Shown here one piece after another: positions 11,834-23,253 of a DNA stretch of 64,000 nt. The DNA is from Buddleja alternifolia (taxonomy: Eukaryota; Streptophyta; Magnoliopsida; Lamiales; Scrophulariaceae). The position numbers and the translations under genes were made by a program. A model generated the notes under the pieces. The model searched no databases and was not told the origin of the DNA. It saw only the letters and a list, made by a program, of their open reading frames with translations. The DNA is taken from positions 3,177,001 to 3,241,000 of the forward strand of contig CM033403.1 of the NCBI GenBank assembly GCA_019426215.1, in the 5' to 3' direction. The first letter of the stretch is position 1. Every line of letters starts with the position of its first letter.

Positions 11834-12660
11834 TCATCAAGCATCATACTTTATTAGACATACAATTTAGGGGGAATCCACTTGGTTTATGTCTAAAAGT
11901 TTTCTTTGCAAAACAAAACAAATGGTACAAGTTATCAAATTTAGGGGGAACCTTAAAATTATACTTGAACATAACTAAGCGTCAATGATCAAAAACTTTC
12001 AGATGCATGATCATCAACGCTCAGTATTCTTTTGTGTAATATGTTGGACGCTAAACCATAAAAGGAATTTAGCTTTAAGCGTCCATATTGTCTCCAATAA
12101 GTGGTATTAAGCGTTGAAACTATTCCATTCAACACTTAATATAAAAATGATTTAAAAAAAAAATCATGCATAAAACTTTTTACACGCTTCTTGAAGTAGT
12201 GGATAGACTCAACAGTCTATTGTGTACTCTATCCACACACTTCTATCACATCAAACTGGCGGGTAATCAAAAACTTTTTCAAAATGACGGTTCAGAGATA
12301 GCACGTGTTTGTGTACGTGTCAGTGTACAAACGGGCGCGTGCGTTACACTCTAAAAATGCCAAACGTTTTTAAAACTTTAACTCGGATGTCAAATCTTTA
12401 TATGAGAATTACCAAATGTAACTTCTCTCTATTACACAAAACTCGCGTCCGCGGTTAATGAATTCATGGCTGAGATTAAAACTCTTTACACGTGTGTCAA
12501 TCCTACAGAGATAAGAGAACACAAGTTTCAAAAATTAACCTCTGTCATTTAAAACACAATTTGCAGAAAATTCATTTACTCATACTCAAAAATCTCTACA
12601 AATTTACTTTCTCTCTCTCTTAAAAGCAAAAGCAAATCTCAGTTCATCTCTTTCACTAAA
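11834..12660 (+). other. Spacer between pol and env-like ORF with two internal polypurine motifs
   Basis: There is no coding frame of note. Two TTTAGGGGGAA motifs (about 11866-11875 and 11940-11949) resemble the functional polypurine tract at the 3' LTR. The rest is AT-rich with scattered GCGT words. It ends in a pyrimidine-rich CTTTCTCTCTCTC stretch before the env-like ATG, which could be an internal leader or a splice-acceptor tract. Confidence 0.6.
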
Positions 12661-15600
12661 ATGGCATCAAAGAAATCCTCGTCTACTTCTGCCGAAGCTA
12701 CCATCAAGGTTACTGAAGGCCTTGTTGTCGACTGGAAATTTTTGTATGAGCAACCTCAGATCAATCTAACAGATATGATGGATATGGTCGTCAAAGCTGG
12801 GGTCAAGTCATTCTTGACTCAATACTCGTATCTGTTTCCAACTGAAGTGGATACCTTCTGGAGGAATGCCAAACTTCAGAGGACAAGAAGTCTATCTCTT
12901 GTCTAATTCCTCTATCCTCGAAGGAGCCTCCCAAAGAATTCACTCTGACTGCTGCCTCCATTGCCGAGAACTTCAAACTCCCAAATGAGGGTGAGGCACT
13001 GGATTCTATTACTTTAAAACAGATCAAGGAAGCATGGACAACCATGAGTGCGTACGACGATGTACCCTACACTCAATTTTGAAAAGAAAGACCTGGTGTC
13101 TAAATACCGGTTATTGGCTGATTTCTGCAGCAAGATCATAGAATGCCGAGTGGGAACCTTTGATAAGGTGAACCCAGTACAATTCCAGATGATGACTGCC
13201 ATACTCTTGAACATCAAAATCAACTGGAGTGAGTACGTTTTTGGAAGATTTCGGAACTGTTTAAGCGGCTCGAATAAACCGTATGGGCTTGTCCTGAGTG
13301 ACCTTTTATACAAATCACAGTGTGTATATTCTTCTGGTCTTCCGTTGAATAAGACCAAGTTGCTGGGAAAAAGGATTTTGAACAATCTCTTCAATCCTCC
13401 CAAAATTGGTGGTGCTGCCAAACCACTATCTGAGCGTCTGGAAGTACGTCAAGCGTCCGATAAAGAAGCGGAGCGTCCAGTGCCAGAAGAAGCTGTGAAG
13501 CGTCCGGCTGCAACCAAGAAGAGGGCTCCCAGAAAGCCCAAAGTTCAATTTGTCGCCTCCACTCAAAAGGATGATGAGGAAACCGATGAGGATGCCGAGG
13601 ACAAGTTACCTCTCAAGAGGAGGAAGCTGGAAGGGATCATCAAACAAATTGACTTTGAAGAACCAGCTGTTGATCCTCCCTCTCAAACTCTCAAGCTCGT
13701 TGAAGGAGTCAACGTGAAGAAAATCTTCAAGCGTTTTGGGACTAGCAAGCGTCGAGCTGCTCCCGTTCCTGAAGAGCCTGAGACTGATGAGCCAAGCGCT
13801 CAAGTTACTGTTGAGCCAAGCGCTCAAAGTATTGCTGTTGAGACAAGTTCTCAGGGTAAGTTTATTTCTTCCCACAGCATCTCTTTTCCTACATCTTTAG
13901 AAGATCCTGCTCTTATAGAGGATAGTTCCTCTCTTTCAGCTATAGTTCCAGCTGCTGCTGCTGAAGCGTCAACTGATATCATCCTGGATGTTGACTTGAC
14001 CGAAGTCGTTACTATCGCTAAAGATGTTGCCGCAGAAGTTGCTGCAATTGAAGCTGTGGAACCTACTGGTACAGAGGTTCAGACTTCATCTCCTGTTCAG
14101 GCTATAACAGAGGCACGCTCAGAAGGTCAGAGCGATGCTAAAGACGTTCCAGCGCCTAGACACTTCTTCCAACTCGACCCGCTGACGACGATTGATCATT
14201 CAATCAATTATATGCCCCCAGCGCTCGAAGAAGATTTCATTCCTGTAGGATACAACGAAGAGAGATATATTGCTGCAGAGAATGATGCTGCTCGACTGAT
14301 TGATTTTGACAGTCAAATCAAAGCCATCATACAAGACAGACAAGGAGGCCGAACTCCTAGATGTGACATGGACTTAGCATACTATCTGGATCATGGGCAC
14401 AGCAAGCCAACCGGGTTCGCCCTAAGGGATTACAGCATTCGTGTGTATGAGCCTCTGCGTCCTAGCTTTCTCAATCCTTCAGAGTCAGTCTTGAACAGAA
14501 AAGGCTACACACATTTCCCTCAGACTGCTCATAGTCCTGAAAATCTTGCATCAGTCCATCCACTTCGTCTGTGGAAGAATAAGGCTGCTCATGCCGGTGA
14601 GCGTCTCGAATCGTTGACAGACTTGCTTCAGACTGAAGCTGATGCCTATTTTGACAGCGTCTGGAATGCTAACTATCAGCCTGATAGATATCGTTTTGAA
14701 GCTATCAGAGATATTCATCTTGAAGGCATTCGCGCTATGGTGACTGCTGGCACAGACTTCTGCATAAATGAAGTTAACTGGGTTAAAGCATATGTGGGAC
14801 ACAAATATACCTTCTCAAAGCTAGTCCAAGCTCCCCATCTTTTCGGCATAGGCATGCATGACAAGAAGCGTCAGTTCGCCAAGTATTGCCTCAAGCAGCA
14901 TCAACAGAGAGTCGGACCTGTTCTCAAGCTCCCAATTTTTAGACATCAAATCGAACAGTGTTTGCGTCAAGAGCTTCATGGATTTTCCACTACTCCTCTT
15001 CTGTTCAACACTCAAGCCTCTTCCAGTGGTACATCTGGTGTATTGTGCTTGAATTTTGCCCCAAGCCACTGTGAAGAAAACTTCAATCTGATGGTGAAGA
15101 TTTTGACTCCTGTCTCTCTATTCGATAAGATCTTCACTGCCAATCTTAGATCTTGGAAAGGCTCAGTAATCAGTCCATTCAAAGGATATCCATTGCTCCC
15201 TTCAATCCGCAGCGAGGTACTTGATCACTATGAGTTTGTCCTCTCCCTGCTTGAAAGGAATCAAGAGCTGGCTCAAGCACTTTATTCATATCTTGAAGAG
15301 TACTATGCTGATTGTGTACCTGCACATCGGCGTCCTACGTCTCTTCCCTCTGACTGCTTGATTGGATTTTCCAGACAATACTGTCCAGATTCACTCTTCT
15401 CCATCACTCAAGCGCCGTCCAAAGTCTTCCCAAATCATGTGCTTGATATCATTGGTCCAATGCACATCAGGGCTATTGATAGTCCCCTTCGCACATACAT
15501 CTCCGGTACTTGTATTTCCCGAACCAGACTCACTGAACTCTTGGACTCTGCATCCACTTCTTATGCCGATCTAGCACGCTGGAACTTCCAATTCGATGAC

Positions 15601-17110
15601 TTTCGTCAACCAGAGTCAACACTTGAGGAAGCGCCTGATAAATCAGCTGAAGCGTTCAAGTCTGCAGTTACAAGTATTCCAGTGTCTGCTGAAGAACTCG
15701 TTCAAGCGTCTCCACTAGAGGATATTCCTGACGCTTCTGAACCTGTTACTGTTGATAGTGCTGAGGATCTGTCTCTTGACATTCGAGGTACTGTTTTTGA
15801 TCCAGCTCATCAAGTTCCTCTCAAACACTCATCAAGGTTGATATAAGAACAAGTGAAGATATAAGAGACAAGAATATAGATAATGTAAAATTAGAACGCT
15901 TTAATGTCTTGGTCTGACTTTGTATCGCTTGGACATTTCAGCTCGGATAGCTTCAGTCAGATTGTCTTCCAAGGTCATCATTGCTTCATGATCTTTGTTG
16001 ATTATGAGTTTGTTTTCTTCTTGTTGTCTCTTCTTGAAGGCAGTAAAATGATTGTCCCAATCAGTTGGGTCAATACCAATATACCTTAGGCAGACCGGCA
16101 GTAAAATGACTGACTCTCTCAAACACTCATCAAGGTTCAAGCGACCGGCTCCTCAAGCGGTTCCTTCAGATGAGAGTCAATCTTTTGGTCCTTTGCTCAA
16201 ATCCGTCTTGGAGAATATTAGCGCCCATGCTACTCAGAACGAAGAATCTCTCCATTGGATTAAAGACGATCTGGCAAAGATTGAAACTCACGTAATGAGC
16301 GCCCAAATTGCTCATATGCGTAGTTCAGCTCAAGCGGCTGTTGGTGAGTGCAAGCAAGATTTTCAAGAAATGCATGATGCCACTCAAGCAACCCAACTTG
16401 CCATGAAAGAAGAGCTTGAGAAGCACCTTGAAACCCTTGGGACCTCTTTAAATGATGCTACCAGCGCCAAGCTTCTCGCTCTGCAGGAACGCTTCCACAA
16501 GCGTCTGGATGACAGCACAGATTCTATGTCTCAGATTGCTCATCAGGTCAGTTTACTCAAAGATCATTTCTTAAAGTCTGATGATGGCAATAAGGGGGAA
16601 AAGAAGAAGAAAGGAGAAAAGAGGAAAGCGTCTAGTTCAAGAGCTGAAGAGCCTCCGTCTCCTAAGCGTCAAGTGCTTACTTCTACTTCTGCGCTTAGTC
16701 TTCCGTCTTGGATAACTGCTCAAAGTACATCTGGAGCGCCCAGTAGTACGCTAAGGGATCCTCTTAGAGCGTTATATCCAAATCTACCAATACCTACAAG
16801 AGCACTGCTTGAACAGTTTGACATCCCTCTTCAAAGAACGTCCATTCCAGAGCCTACAGATCCAAGAATCTTAGCTGAAGAGAGGAAGATGACTGACTTT
16901 ATCCAAGCTTTTCGAATCTGCCTAAGGTATATTGGTATTGACCCAACTGACTGGGACAATCATTTTACTGCCTTCAAGAAGAGACAACAAGAAGAAAACA
17001 AACTCATAATCAACAAAGATCATGAAGCAATGATGACCTTGGAAGACAATCTGACTGAAGTTATCCGAGCTGAAATGTCCAAGCGATACAAAGTCAGACC
17101 AAGACATTAA
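12661..17110 (+). pseudogene. Env-like third ORF of the Copia element
   Basis: A long ORF 3' of pol, about 1,380 codons when the extra 298-bp block at 15840-16137 is discounted. It starts MASKKSSSTSAEATIK at 12661. A pair of compensating indels puts about 12885-13077 out of frame, and the main frame then runs 13048-15846. Visible features are basic clusters (KKRAPRKPK, LKRRKLE) that could be nuclear signals, an acidic/Ala-rich middle part, a well-conserved block around 14820-15600 and a C-terminal section (16138-17110) that looks coiled-coil and is Lys/Glu-rich. No convincing signal peptide or membrane helix is seen, so envelope function is doubtful. A DUF4283/transposase_32-like plant transposon protein is possible. 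It lies in a different frame from pol, and pol ends in TAA, so SIRE1-type stop suppression does not apply. The old copy at 1-1929 shares the C-terminal half. Confidence 0.8.
15840..16137. repeat. Inverted self-duplication inserted in the env-like ORF
   Basis: Bases 15847-16093 are the reverse complement of 16918-17164, the end of the ORF plus the start of its 3' UTR: 247 bp with about two mismatches. The block is bounded by a 22-bp direct repeat, CTCTCAAACACTCATCAAGG plus TT, at 15818-15839 and 16116-16137. The intervening 16094-16115 contains a second copy of GGCAGTAAAATGA. The 298-bp insertion disrupts the ORF; the older copy (about 1030) has no such block. Confidence 0.93.
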
Positions 17111-17342
17111 AGCGTTCTAATTTTACATTATCTATATTCTTGTCTCTTATATCTTCACTTGTTCAGTTGTAAAAATGCCTGTAATTCTCGATATATATAA
17201 AATGCATTTTTCAGCTGAAACATCTCGTTGAAGCGTAACTAACTTTAACTAACGTTATCTAATTAAGCTAACTTTTACTTTTGGCTGTCTAACTCTTGAA
17301 CTATAAAAGAGTAAGTATTGTCATCATCAAAAAGGGGGAAAT
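17111..17342 (+). other. 3' UTR and polypurine tract of the env-like Copia element
   Basis: Short non-coding tail with a TATATATAAAATGC stretch, ending in AAAAAGGGGGAAAT immediately before TGTTAGG of the 3' LTR. This is the plus-strand primer. Confidence 0.88.
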
Positions 17343-18877
17343 TGTTAGGAATTTCATGTTAGATGTTTTGATGATGACAATTAGGACTTTGTGTTAGACC
17401 CCAAAATATGTAAGTTCGATTTTAGTAGAAAATTTGTATAAGCTTTGAAGCGTTAGTTTTGTAATAGGCTTATTAGGCTTTGTTTTATTTTACTTTAGAT
17501 TGTTAGGCTAAGTAGTCTTAGGCTGAGCGCCTGATAATTTCTGAGTGAGTTTATCAGTGGTCAAGTTCGAAGACTCAAGCGCCTGATTTCTGAAAGAAGA
17601 TAAAAGTCTCCAAGCGTCCAATTGACCAGCTACATCAAGCGTTTCCTTATGGGACAAAAGTAATTTCACCTGAATTTATTTCTAAGACCAGAAGGAGTTT
17701 AATGCAAATATTCTCAAAGCATTAAGTACCAACGGGTATTTAATTCAAATGCATTAAATGCTGATAAGAGCATTAAATGTGATAAGCACTTTCAGACGTA
17801 CGGAGAAGCCACCCTATTGGACTGTCAACTATCTCAGACTACAGCACCAATTTTTGTGCAGCAGATTTTCAGGAAAAAGGACAAAAGTTGTTCACTCGCG
17901 GAAGTGAGAGACACGCGCCTGTGCATGTGTCAAACGGACACTTTCTCCAAGAATGCCTATAAATAGGACTTCAACAACAAGCCAAACACAACAATTAATC
18001 TTCAAGTCGAATTGCTGTAGCATTGAAGTCTCATTCCTTAAACTCTCAGAAAAGCCAGAATATTCAAGAAAACATTCCCTCTGCTTTTCTTCAATCCTGA
18101 GACAGTCAACAAATATCTCAAACATTCTTTTCGAAGAAACCACTTTCCTACTGAGATATTTCCAAGTTGTTTGAACTTCATCAAAATCAAACAAACCGTT
18201 TTAGAAAAACCCATCCATGCCTCGCGATCTGTGTGAAGTCGAAGTTGGACACTTGCATCATTTCTGGGTGAAAGAAGCAAGGAGATTGAAGTGATTTGGA
18301 GCAGAAATCTGTGTGATCAAAGAGCTCAAGTCATCGACATCTATCTCTCTCTATTGTGTAGAAGATTCTGTGTGATTCTTTGAGAATCACTTTAGTGGAT
18401 TGCCTCCAAGTGTTCAAGGAGAAGAAGGACGTAGTTGGGATTACATCACCCAACGAACCTTACAAATATTGTGTTATTTACTTTTCAGTCAATTCTTTCA
18501 TATCATATCATTGCATAAATTGATTAAGTAAAACACAATCAAACGCTAAGCAACTAAGAAACTTCTGGTGACGCTAAAGCTTTCAAAAGAAGACTAGAAA
18601 AATCATTCCGTTGTGCTAACACTGATTAAAGAACTGAACGCTTAAACCCACTCGGTTAAAGTATTCAAATCTTGAAGTCTAAGTTAACTCTCTAAAAACA
18701 GTCTTCATCAGACGCTTAACCTAAGCATCTATATTTCTAAGTAAACGCTTAGTCAAGCGTTCACATTTCAAGCGTCCAAAACCATTTTAATAGAAACCTT
18801 TTTGAAGTCGAAAAAGACTTTAGGGTCTATTCAACCCCCCCCTTCTAGACCCTTTCGTATGCCACTTGGGACCAACA
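17343..18877 (+). repeat. 3' LTR of the env-like Copia element
   Basis: Begins TGTTAGGAATTTC, ends GGGACCAACA, 1,535 bp, with the TATA box at 17958. It is followed by the target duplication CCATC. It differs from the 5' LTR at scattered single bases. Confidence 0.95.
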
Positions 18878-18882
18878 CCATC

Positions 18883-19364
18883 AATATCCACCTTACCTCT
18901 ATTTTGTAGAAGTCTCTGTATGACTCTTCGATAATCAACGTAGTGGAATTCCTCCAAGTGAAAAAGGAGAAGAAGGACGTAGTTGGGATTACATCACCCA
19001 GTGAACCTTACAATATCATGTGTCATTTACTGTTCTATTGCTTTACTTTACATTCTCATATTATATCTTGAAGAAGTGTTTTAAAACGGTTAAGCGACTA
19101 ATTGATTAACACGAACGCTAAGCTATAAAATCATTTCCGCTGTGCTAACCTTGATTAAGTGATTGAAACATTACCCTACTTTGGTAATTGTTGAAATTGC
19201 TAAGTATAAGTTATCTTATCCAAGCGCCTGACCTAGCGCTTAAGCTTTCCAAGCGTTCAAAATACTTCAAAAGTGATACAAATTTTTAAAGTCGAAAGAG
19301 ACTTCAGGGTCTATTCAACCCCCCCCCCCTTCTAGACCCTTTCGTATGCCACTTGGGACCAACA
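18883..19364 (+). repeat. 3' LTR of the old Copia element, second segment
   Basis: Continues the LTR interrupted at 4749. It aligns with the last third of the younger LTRs (TCTCTGTATGACTCTTCGATAATC ending in GTATGCCACTTGGGACCAACA, compared in parts) and ends at 19364. The sequence beyond is unrelated, so this is the outer edge of the old element. Its own 5' end and target duplication lie left of the window. Confidence 0.88.
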
Positions 19365-20000
19365 CTAGTCATTCATTTATACCTATCCCACCCATTTGCT
19401 AACGACTCATTCTTTCTTTGCCTAAACCCTTTAATGTTACTACGAAGCTCATTGATTCTTGAAGGTGGGAAAATTTTATTTAAAAATTCTTCCACGAGCT
19501 CTCCCCAAGTGGTGATTGACTATGAGGGTAAGAACTTATACCAAGAAAGGGCTTTATCTTTGAGTGTGAAGTGAAACAACCTAAGTCGGATAACATCTAG
19601 GTCTCTGGGATTAAATTGCATGGTCAACAAAATGTTTTCAAAGTTTTCCAAGTTATCATGTAGTTACTCACTGTTTTCTCCATAAAAAGGGTCGTTTTGT
19701 GCCATACTAAAAAGATGTGCTGGAATGTGAAAATTTGGTGAGTGAAAAGGTGGTATGACAACAGGACCAGGTCAGGTGTGTACCCTTGGTGGTTGACTAC
19801 CATGAACACATGGTAACTGAGTCGGTGCTTCCGGCTGCATTGCTTTTATAATGTTTTGAAGCCATTCACGATTCTTCGGAAGATTCATATCTGGAAATTC
19901 AGCTGCCATGGCTCATCTCCGTCGGTTTGCTTGGATCATTCGTTCAATTTCTAGATCAAATTCTTCAAGATCTCCGTCATGAGATCGGGTCATAAACCTG
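19365..20000 (-). pseudogene. Ty3-type gag fragment (Athila/Tat-like), decayed
   Basis: Read on the minus strand, this translates with interruptions into a Ty3 gag. From 20000 leftward it gives TRSHDGDLEEFDLEIERMI, then MAAEFPDMNLPKNREWLQ, then NPRDLDVIRLRLFHFTLKDK followed by SWYKFLPS, then SITTWGELVEEFLNKIFPPS with RINELR. The last block is the conserved plant retrotransposon gag signature. Several stops break it. The fragment is cut at 19364 by the old Copia element. Upstream on the minus strand (20060-20160) is a leader with a TGTGGGTTCGACATCCCACA stretch typical of LTR/PBS junctions in this group. Confidence 0.8.
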
Positions 20001-20340
20001 AAAAAAAATATCAAATGAAAAGGTAAAATAAAGATAGAATTTAAACAAAAAACAAGAAAAGCTTGAATCATGTGAAGTAATAGAGTGGACAGTTAAGTGT
20101 GGGATGTCGAACCCACAGAGATTTGTGTTATAGCGAAAACAGTAAATTAACTCAAGCAATTGTAAACTTAAAGAGAAATAAATTATAAACTATTAAAAAC
20201 AATAATTAAAGGTATGTGAAAAGCAAGGAATAAAACAACTAAGACACATGCGTCGACACAAACTAATAATCGTTATATCTGTGTTCTCGTATTTCAGATA
20301 AATAATTCTAAGGTGGAAAATTCCTTAATATTATTATCAC
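20001..20340. other. Leader or LTR remnant next to the Ty3 gag fragment
   Basis: AT-rich, non-coding. The short palindromic TGTGGGTTCGACATCCCACA (minus strand, about 20098-20117) resembles the end of Tat/Athila LTRs. No reliable boundary could be placed. Confidence 0.4.
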
Positions 20341-21096
20341 GTGGATCCCTCGCTCATTATATGCAATTGGAAAAAGCATAAAAAAACCCGTCCCTACAAA
20401 GTTGGCATTGCTCTTTACAATCCACCGTGAGCGATATAAGGAGTCAAGCTAATGACTTTAAACAAGCGCTTCTTGGGAGGCAACCCAAGTTTCTTTTATT
20501 GCTTTCTTTGTTTTCTTTTGTGCCTTTGTCTTGTTTTCCTCCCCCTTGACTCGTTTTGATTTGGTTTCCTTTGAATTTTCTCTCGTTCAGGTTTTGATCA
20601 CAGTTTGATCCTGGGATATGAGCCCACCACCGTGCTCCCTCCGTTTCAGGGTTGTATCGCTTATCCCTCTTACCTTGCATTTATTTCATGAACATTGAGG
20701 ACAATGTTTAATTTCAGTTTGGGGGTGGCGTACATTTTTGCTTTTGCTACACATTAGGAAGTACAACATTGTTGAATTAGAATTCATGAATTGGTGCACC
20801 CTTGCATAAGATCAAATTGCGTTTGAATATCTATACTCTATCGAAGTCTTTTGTGGTCAACATGTCATATTTTGTGTCTTGAAAGCCCTTTTTAGCCATG
20901 CTTATGCTAATTTTTTAGGATTTAAAGCTTTGAACTTTCAATTTTGTTGATTTTTAAGTGTGTATTAATGTTGTGAAGTCATAAAATGATTAAGGCCATC
21001 TTTCATTGTCTTTAGCCTTACATTTCGGCATTCTCTATATTGCATAATCTCTAGACCTTAACTTGAGCCGTATTGATAAGAATGGAGTGTGCTAAG
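20341..21096 (+). other. 3' untranslated part of a Tat/Athila-like Ty3 element, first segment
   Basis: Contains GTCAAGCTAATGACTTTAAA followed by CAAGCGCTTCTTGGGAGGCA, a stretch I recognise as common just downstream of pol in plant Tat/Athila elements, and a TTTCAGTTTGGGGGTGG purine motif (about 20713). It is interrupted at 21096 by the Copia element and resumes at 30922. The target copy CTAAG is 21092-21096. The short frames here are not genes. Confidence 0.6.
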
Positions 21097-23239
21097 TGTT
21101 TAGTTGACTCATTCCCTCGGGTGGCTCATGGCAGCGGAAATTAAAATTTTACAAAAAGTAAACGTACAACCACCCGAAAATAGGAATATGGAGTTGGTTC
21201 GATCGAATTTGATAAGGAGGTAAACGAAATTATACCTTTCGAAAATTTTGTTTCACCTCGTACTTTGGATCTCAACAACCCTGTGGTGCAAATCCACACA
21301 ATTTCCCTTGGGTGAGCAATTGCCCGTCGTCTTTCCATATCTCCCGGTTTAGAGTGCTCCAAGCGTCGCACCTCTAAGATGTATCCACACCTCGTTCAAG
21401 TCACCAATCGTCTTGCCTTGCGTGTTAGACAACAAGACGACTCTAAGCTTAACTTAGGCTTGATTATGTGAAGGGTAGGAATATTTTCTAAGTCGTTTAA
21501 TTCAACACATGCATAGAACGACGTCTTGTTGGAAAGGGAGAAGAGGTAGTCGATTTTTAGGTCTAAGAGGGGGGCCGGATTTTCCAGCTATTATGATTAT
21601 TTATTTTAATCTCCTTCATCTCTTATTTATAGGTGAAGATTACCTAGAGTCCAATTGGGAAAAGGAAACTTCCTTTATCCTAAACTCTCTAGTAATCCTC
21701 ATCCTATAAGGTGATAAGTCAAACAACTTATCAATGATGAAGACTTGGAGGAGGGAAAAACTCTTTTCCTCCTCCACCACATGAAAAAGACGCCCCCTTC
21801 CCTTTTTAACTCATAAAATCGGTCAACACAAGTCAATTGGATTTAGGATTTAATTTTGACTTCTCAATTTAATTATAGGCTCAACCCATCAATTAAATAC
21901 AAGTCAAATTAAATCCAACCAACTAATTCCAACATTTATTTATTTAACTTGGGCTCCATCCAATTAAATAAAATACTTGAACTCTACTGGGTCCATTAAT
22001 TTAATTAATTCTACAAGATTAATTAAAAGGAGTAAAATTAATTGAATCCTTCAATTAATTTATATTTCATATTAGGAAAGTACTACACTTTCCTAATCCC
22101 TCAATTTCCTCGAAATTGATTAATCACATCTATTCAAGCAGTGAGTCTCTCGAGTTAGTGTGTGACCCCTTAGGCTCGTTTCTATCTAGTAGTAAGTACA
22201 CCTTCCCACAGTGCTAGTGTACTTTCCTAAAATGGAAAGTACTAGATTAAATCAATCCTTTGATTTAATCAAGCCTCGAATTAGTCACCAAGCTAATTCT
22301 CGGCACTTACAAATCTCGGTTGCCCACCTAGCATAGGGTCCCGAAGACCTAGATAAAATGAAAGTAAAGATACGCCTTTTGCGATCTTGATCCTCGCATA
22401 AGTATGAGCCCTCTATCTAATCTCCCGATTGAATCTAGAGCAGTGGCTAAGGTTGAAACTTTGTTAATTCAATACTATGTTTCCCACGTTATGTGGAATC
22501 GACTTCGACTATCTAAACGAGGAAACCCTATGCCTCTTTAAATATCATACTTCGGTCAAAGATTCCTTAAGTCGACTAGCTAATGTCAGAGATAGATTCC
22601 TTTTGATTCTCATGTGCCTTACTACGTAAGACATGCATGTCTGAGTTTGCCCATATTCGATCATCTAAAGTGATCATGTAACAAATCAAGTACATGGGCG
22701 GTTACGCATAAGACATCCAATGGAATCTTAGGTGCATAAGGATTACTCTTATACTACAAGACTACTTGAAGTTCCACATTCAACTGGGAATCCATTTTAG
22801 GAACCTCCATGGGGTTTGTTCAGTTCGCCCATTACCACAATAGCAACCCTTATATATGCATTGGCTTTCACCGTGCCAGTATCTATGGAACAAGATACAC
22901 TTCTCCCAGAGTATGCATCATATGAGCAAGTCTTTTGGGTTGCATCGATATCCCTTTATCTCGATGAACTCTTTTACGACTTGGAACAATGTTTAAAGAT
23001 CACAACCTTCGAGACATATTCCATCATTTTCACACCCAATGTGCAATGATGTCCCAGAGCTATGTGTGATCCTTCAGGACTTTATTCTAAGCCAAAGTAA
23101 AAACTAATTTAAGAATAAAGACATGCCACACATATAAAAAGAGATTGACTTTATTTATAAGAAAACGATTGTTCAAATCTAGAGTTACTATTACAAAGAA
23201 TGGCGCCCAATAATTGGTGTGCCCCTACTAACTATAACA
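21097..23239 (-). repeat. 3' LTR of the minus-strand Copia element
   Basis: On the plus strand it runs from TGTTTAGTTGACTC to ACTATAACA. A TATA-like CTATAAATAAG (minus strand) is at 21622-21632. A 77-codon open frame at 22816-23049 is conserved in the other LTR at 30492-30725, but it lies on the non-coding strand of the LTR and is probably incidental. Confidence 0.93.
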
Positions 23240-23253
23240 ATCTCCCACTTGCC
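23240..23253 (-). other. Polypurine tract of the minus-strand Copia element
   Basis: The minus strand reads GGCAAGTGGGAGAT directly before the LTR start TGTTATAG. This purine tract is the plus-strand primer. Confidence 0.85.

Larger units (their letters stand above)
4750..18877 (+). mobile_element. Complete Copia (Sirevirus-like) LTR retrotransposon with env-like ORF
   Basis: The element has two 1,535-bp LTRs, an initiator-Met PBS directly after the 5' LTR, gag, protease, integrase, RT and RNase H in Copia order, an extra long ORF and a polypurine tract before the 3' LTR. The 5-bp duplication CCATC flanks it (4745-4749, 18878-18882), so it is one complete insertion. The two LTRs differ at roughly 35-40 positions by eye (about 2.5%), which suggests insertion on the order of a million years ago under usual plant rates. 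All major ORFs are broken, so it is not autonomous now. It inserted inside the LTR of an older member of its own family. The gag-pol-plus-third-ORF plan matches Sireviruses such as soybean SIRE1; lineage assignment without a tree is tentative. Confidence 0.95.

Noticed and set aside
11831..12661. SIRE1-type stop-codon suppression joining pol to the env-like ORF
   Set aside because: Pol ends in TAA followed by TCA, not TAG-CAR-YYA, and the ORF 827 bases downstream is in another frame.
22816..23049. 77-codon frame conserved in both LTRs (also 30492-30725)
   Set aside because: It lies on the antisense strand of the LTR, and conservation is explained by recent LTR identity; differences include amino acid changes.
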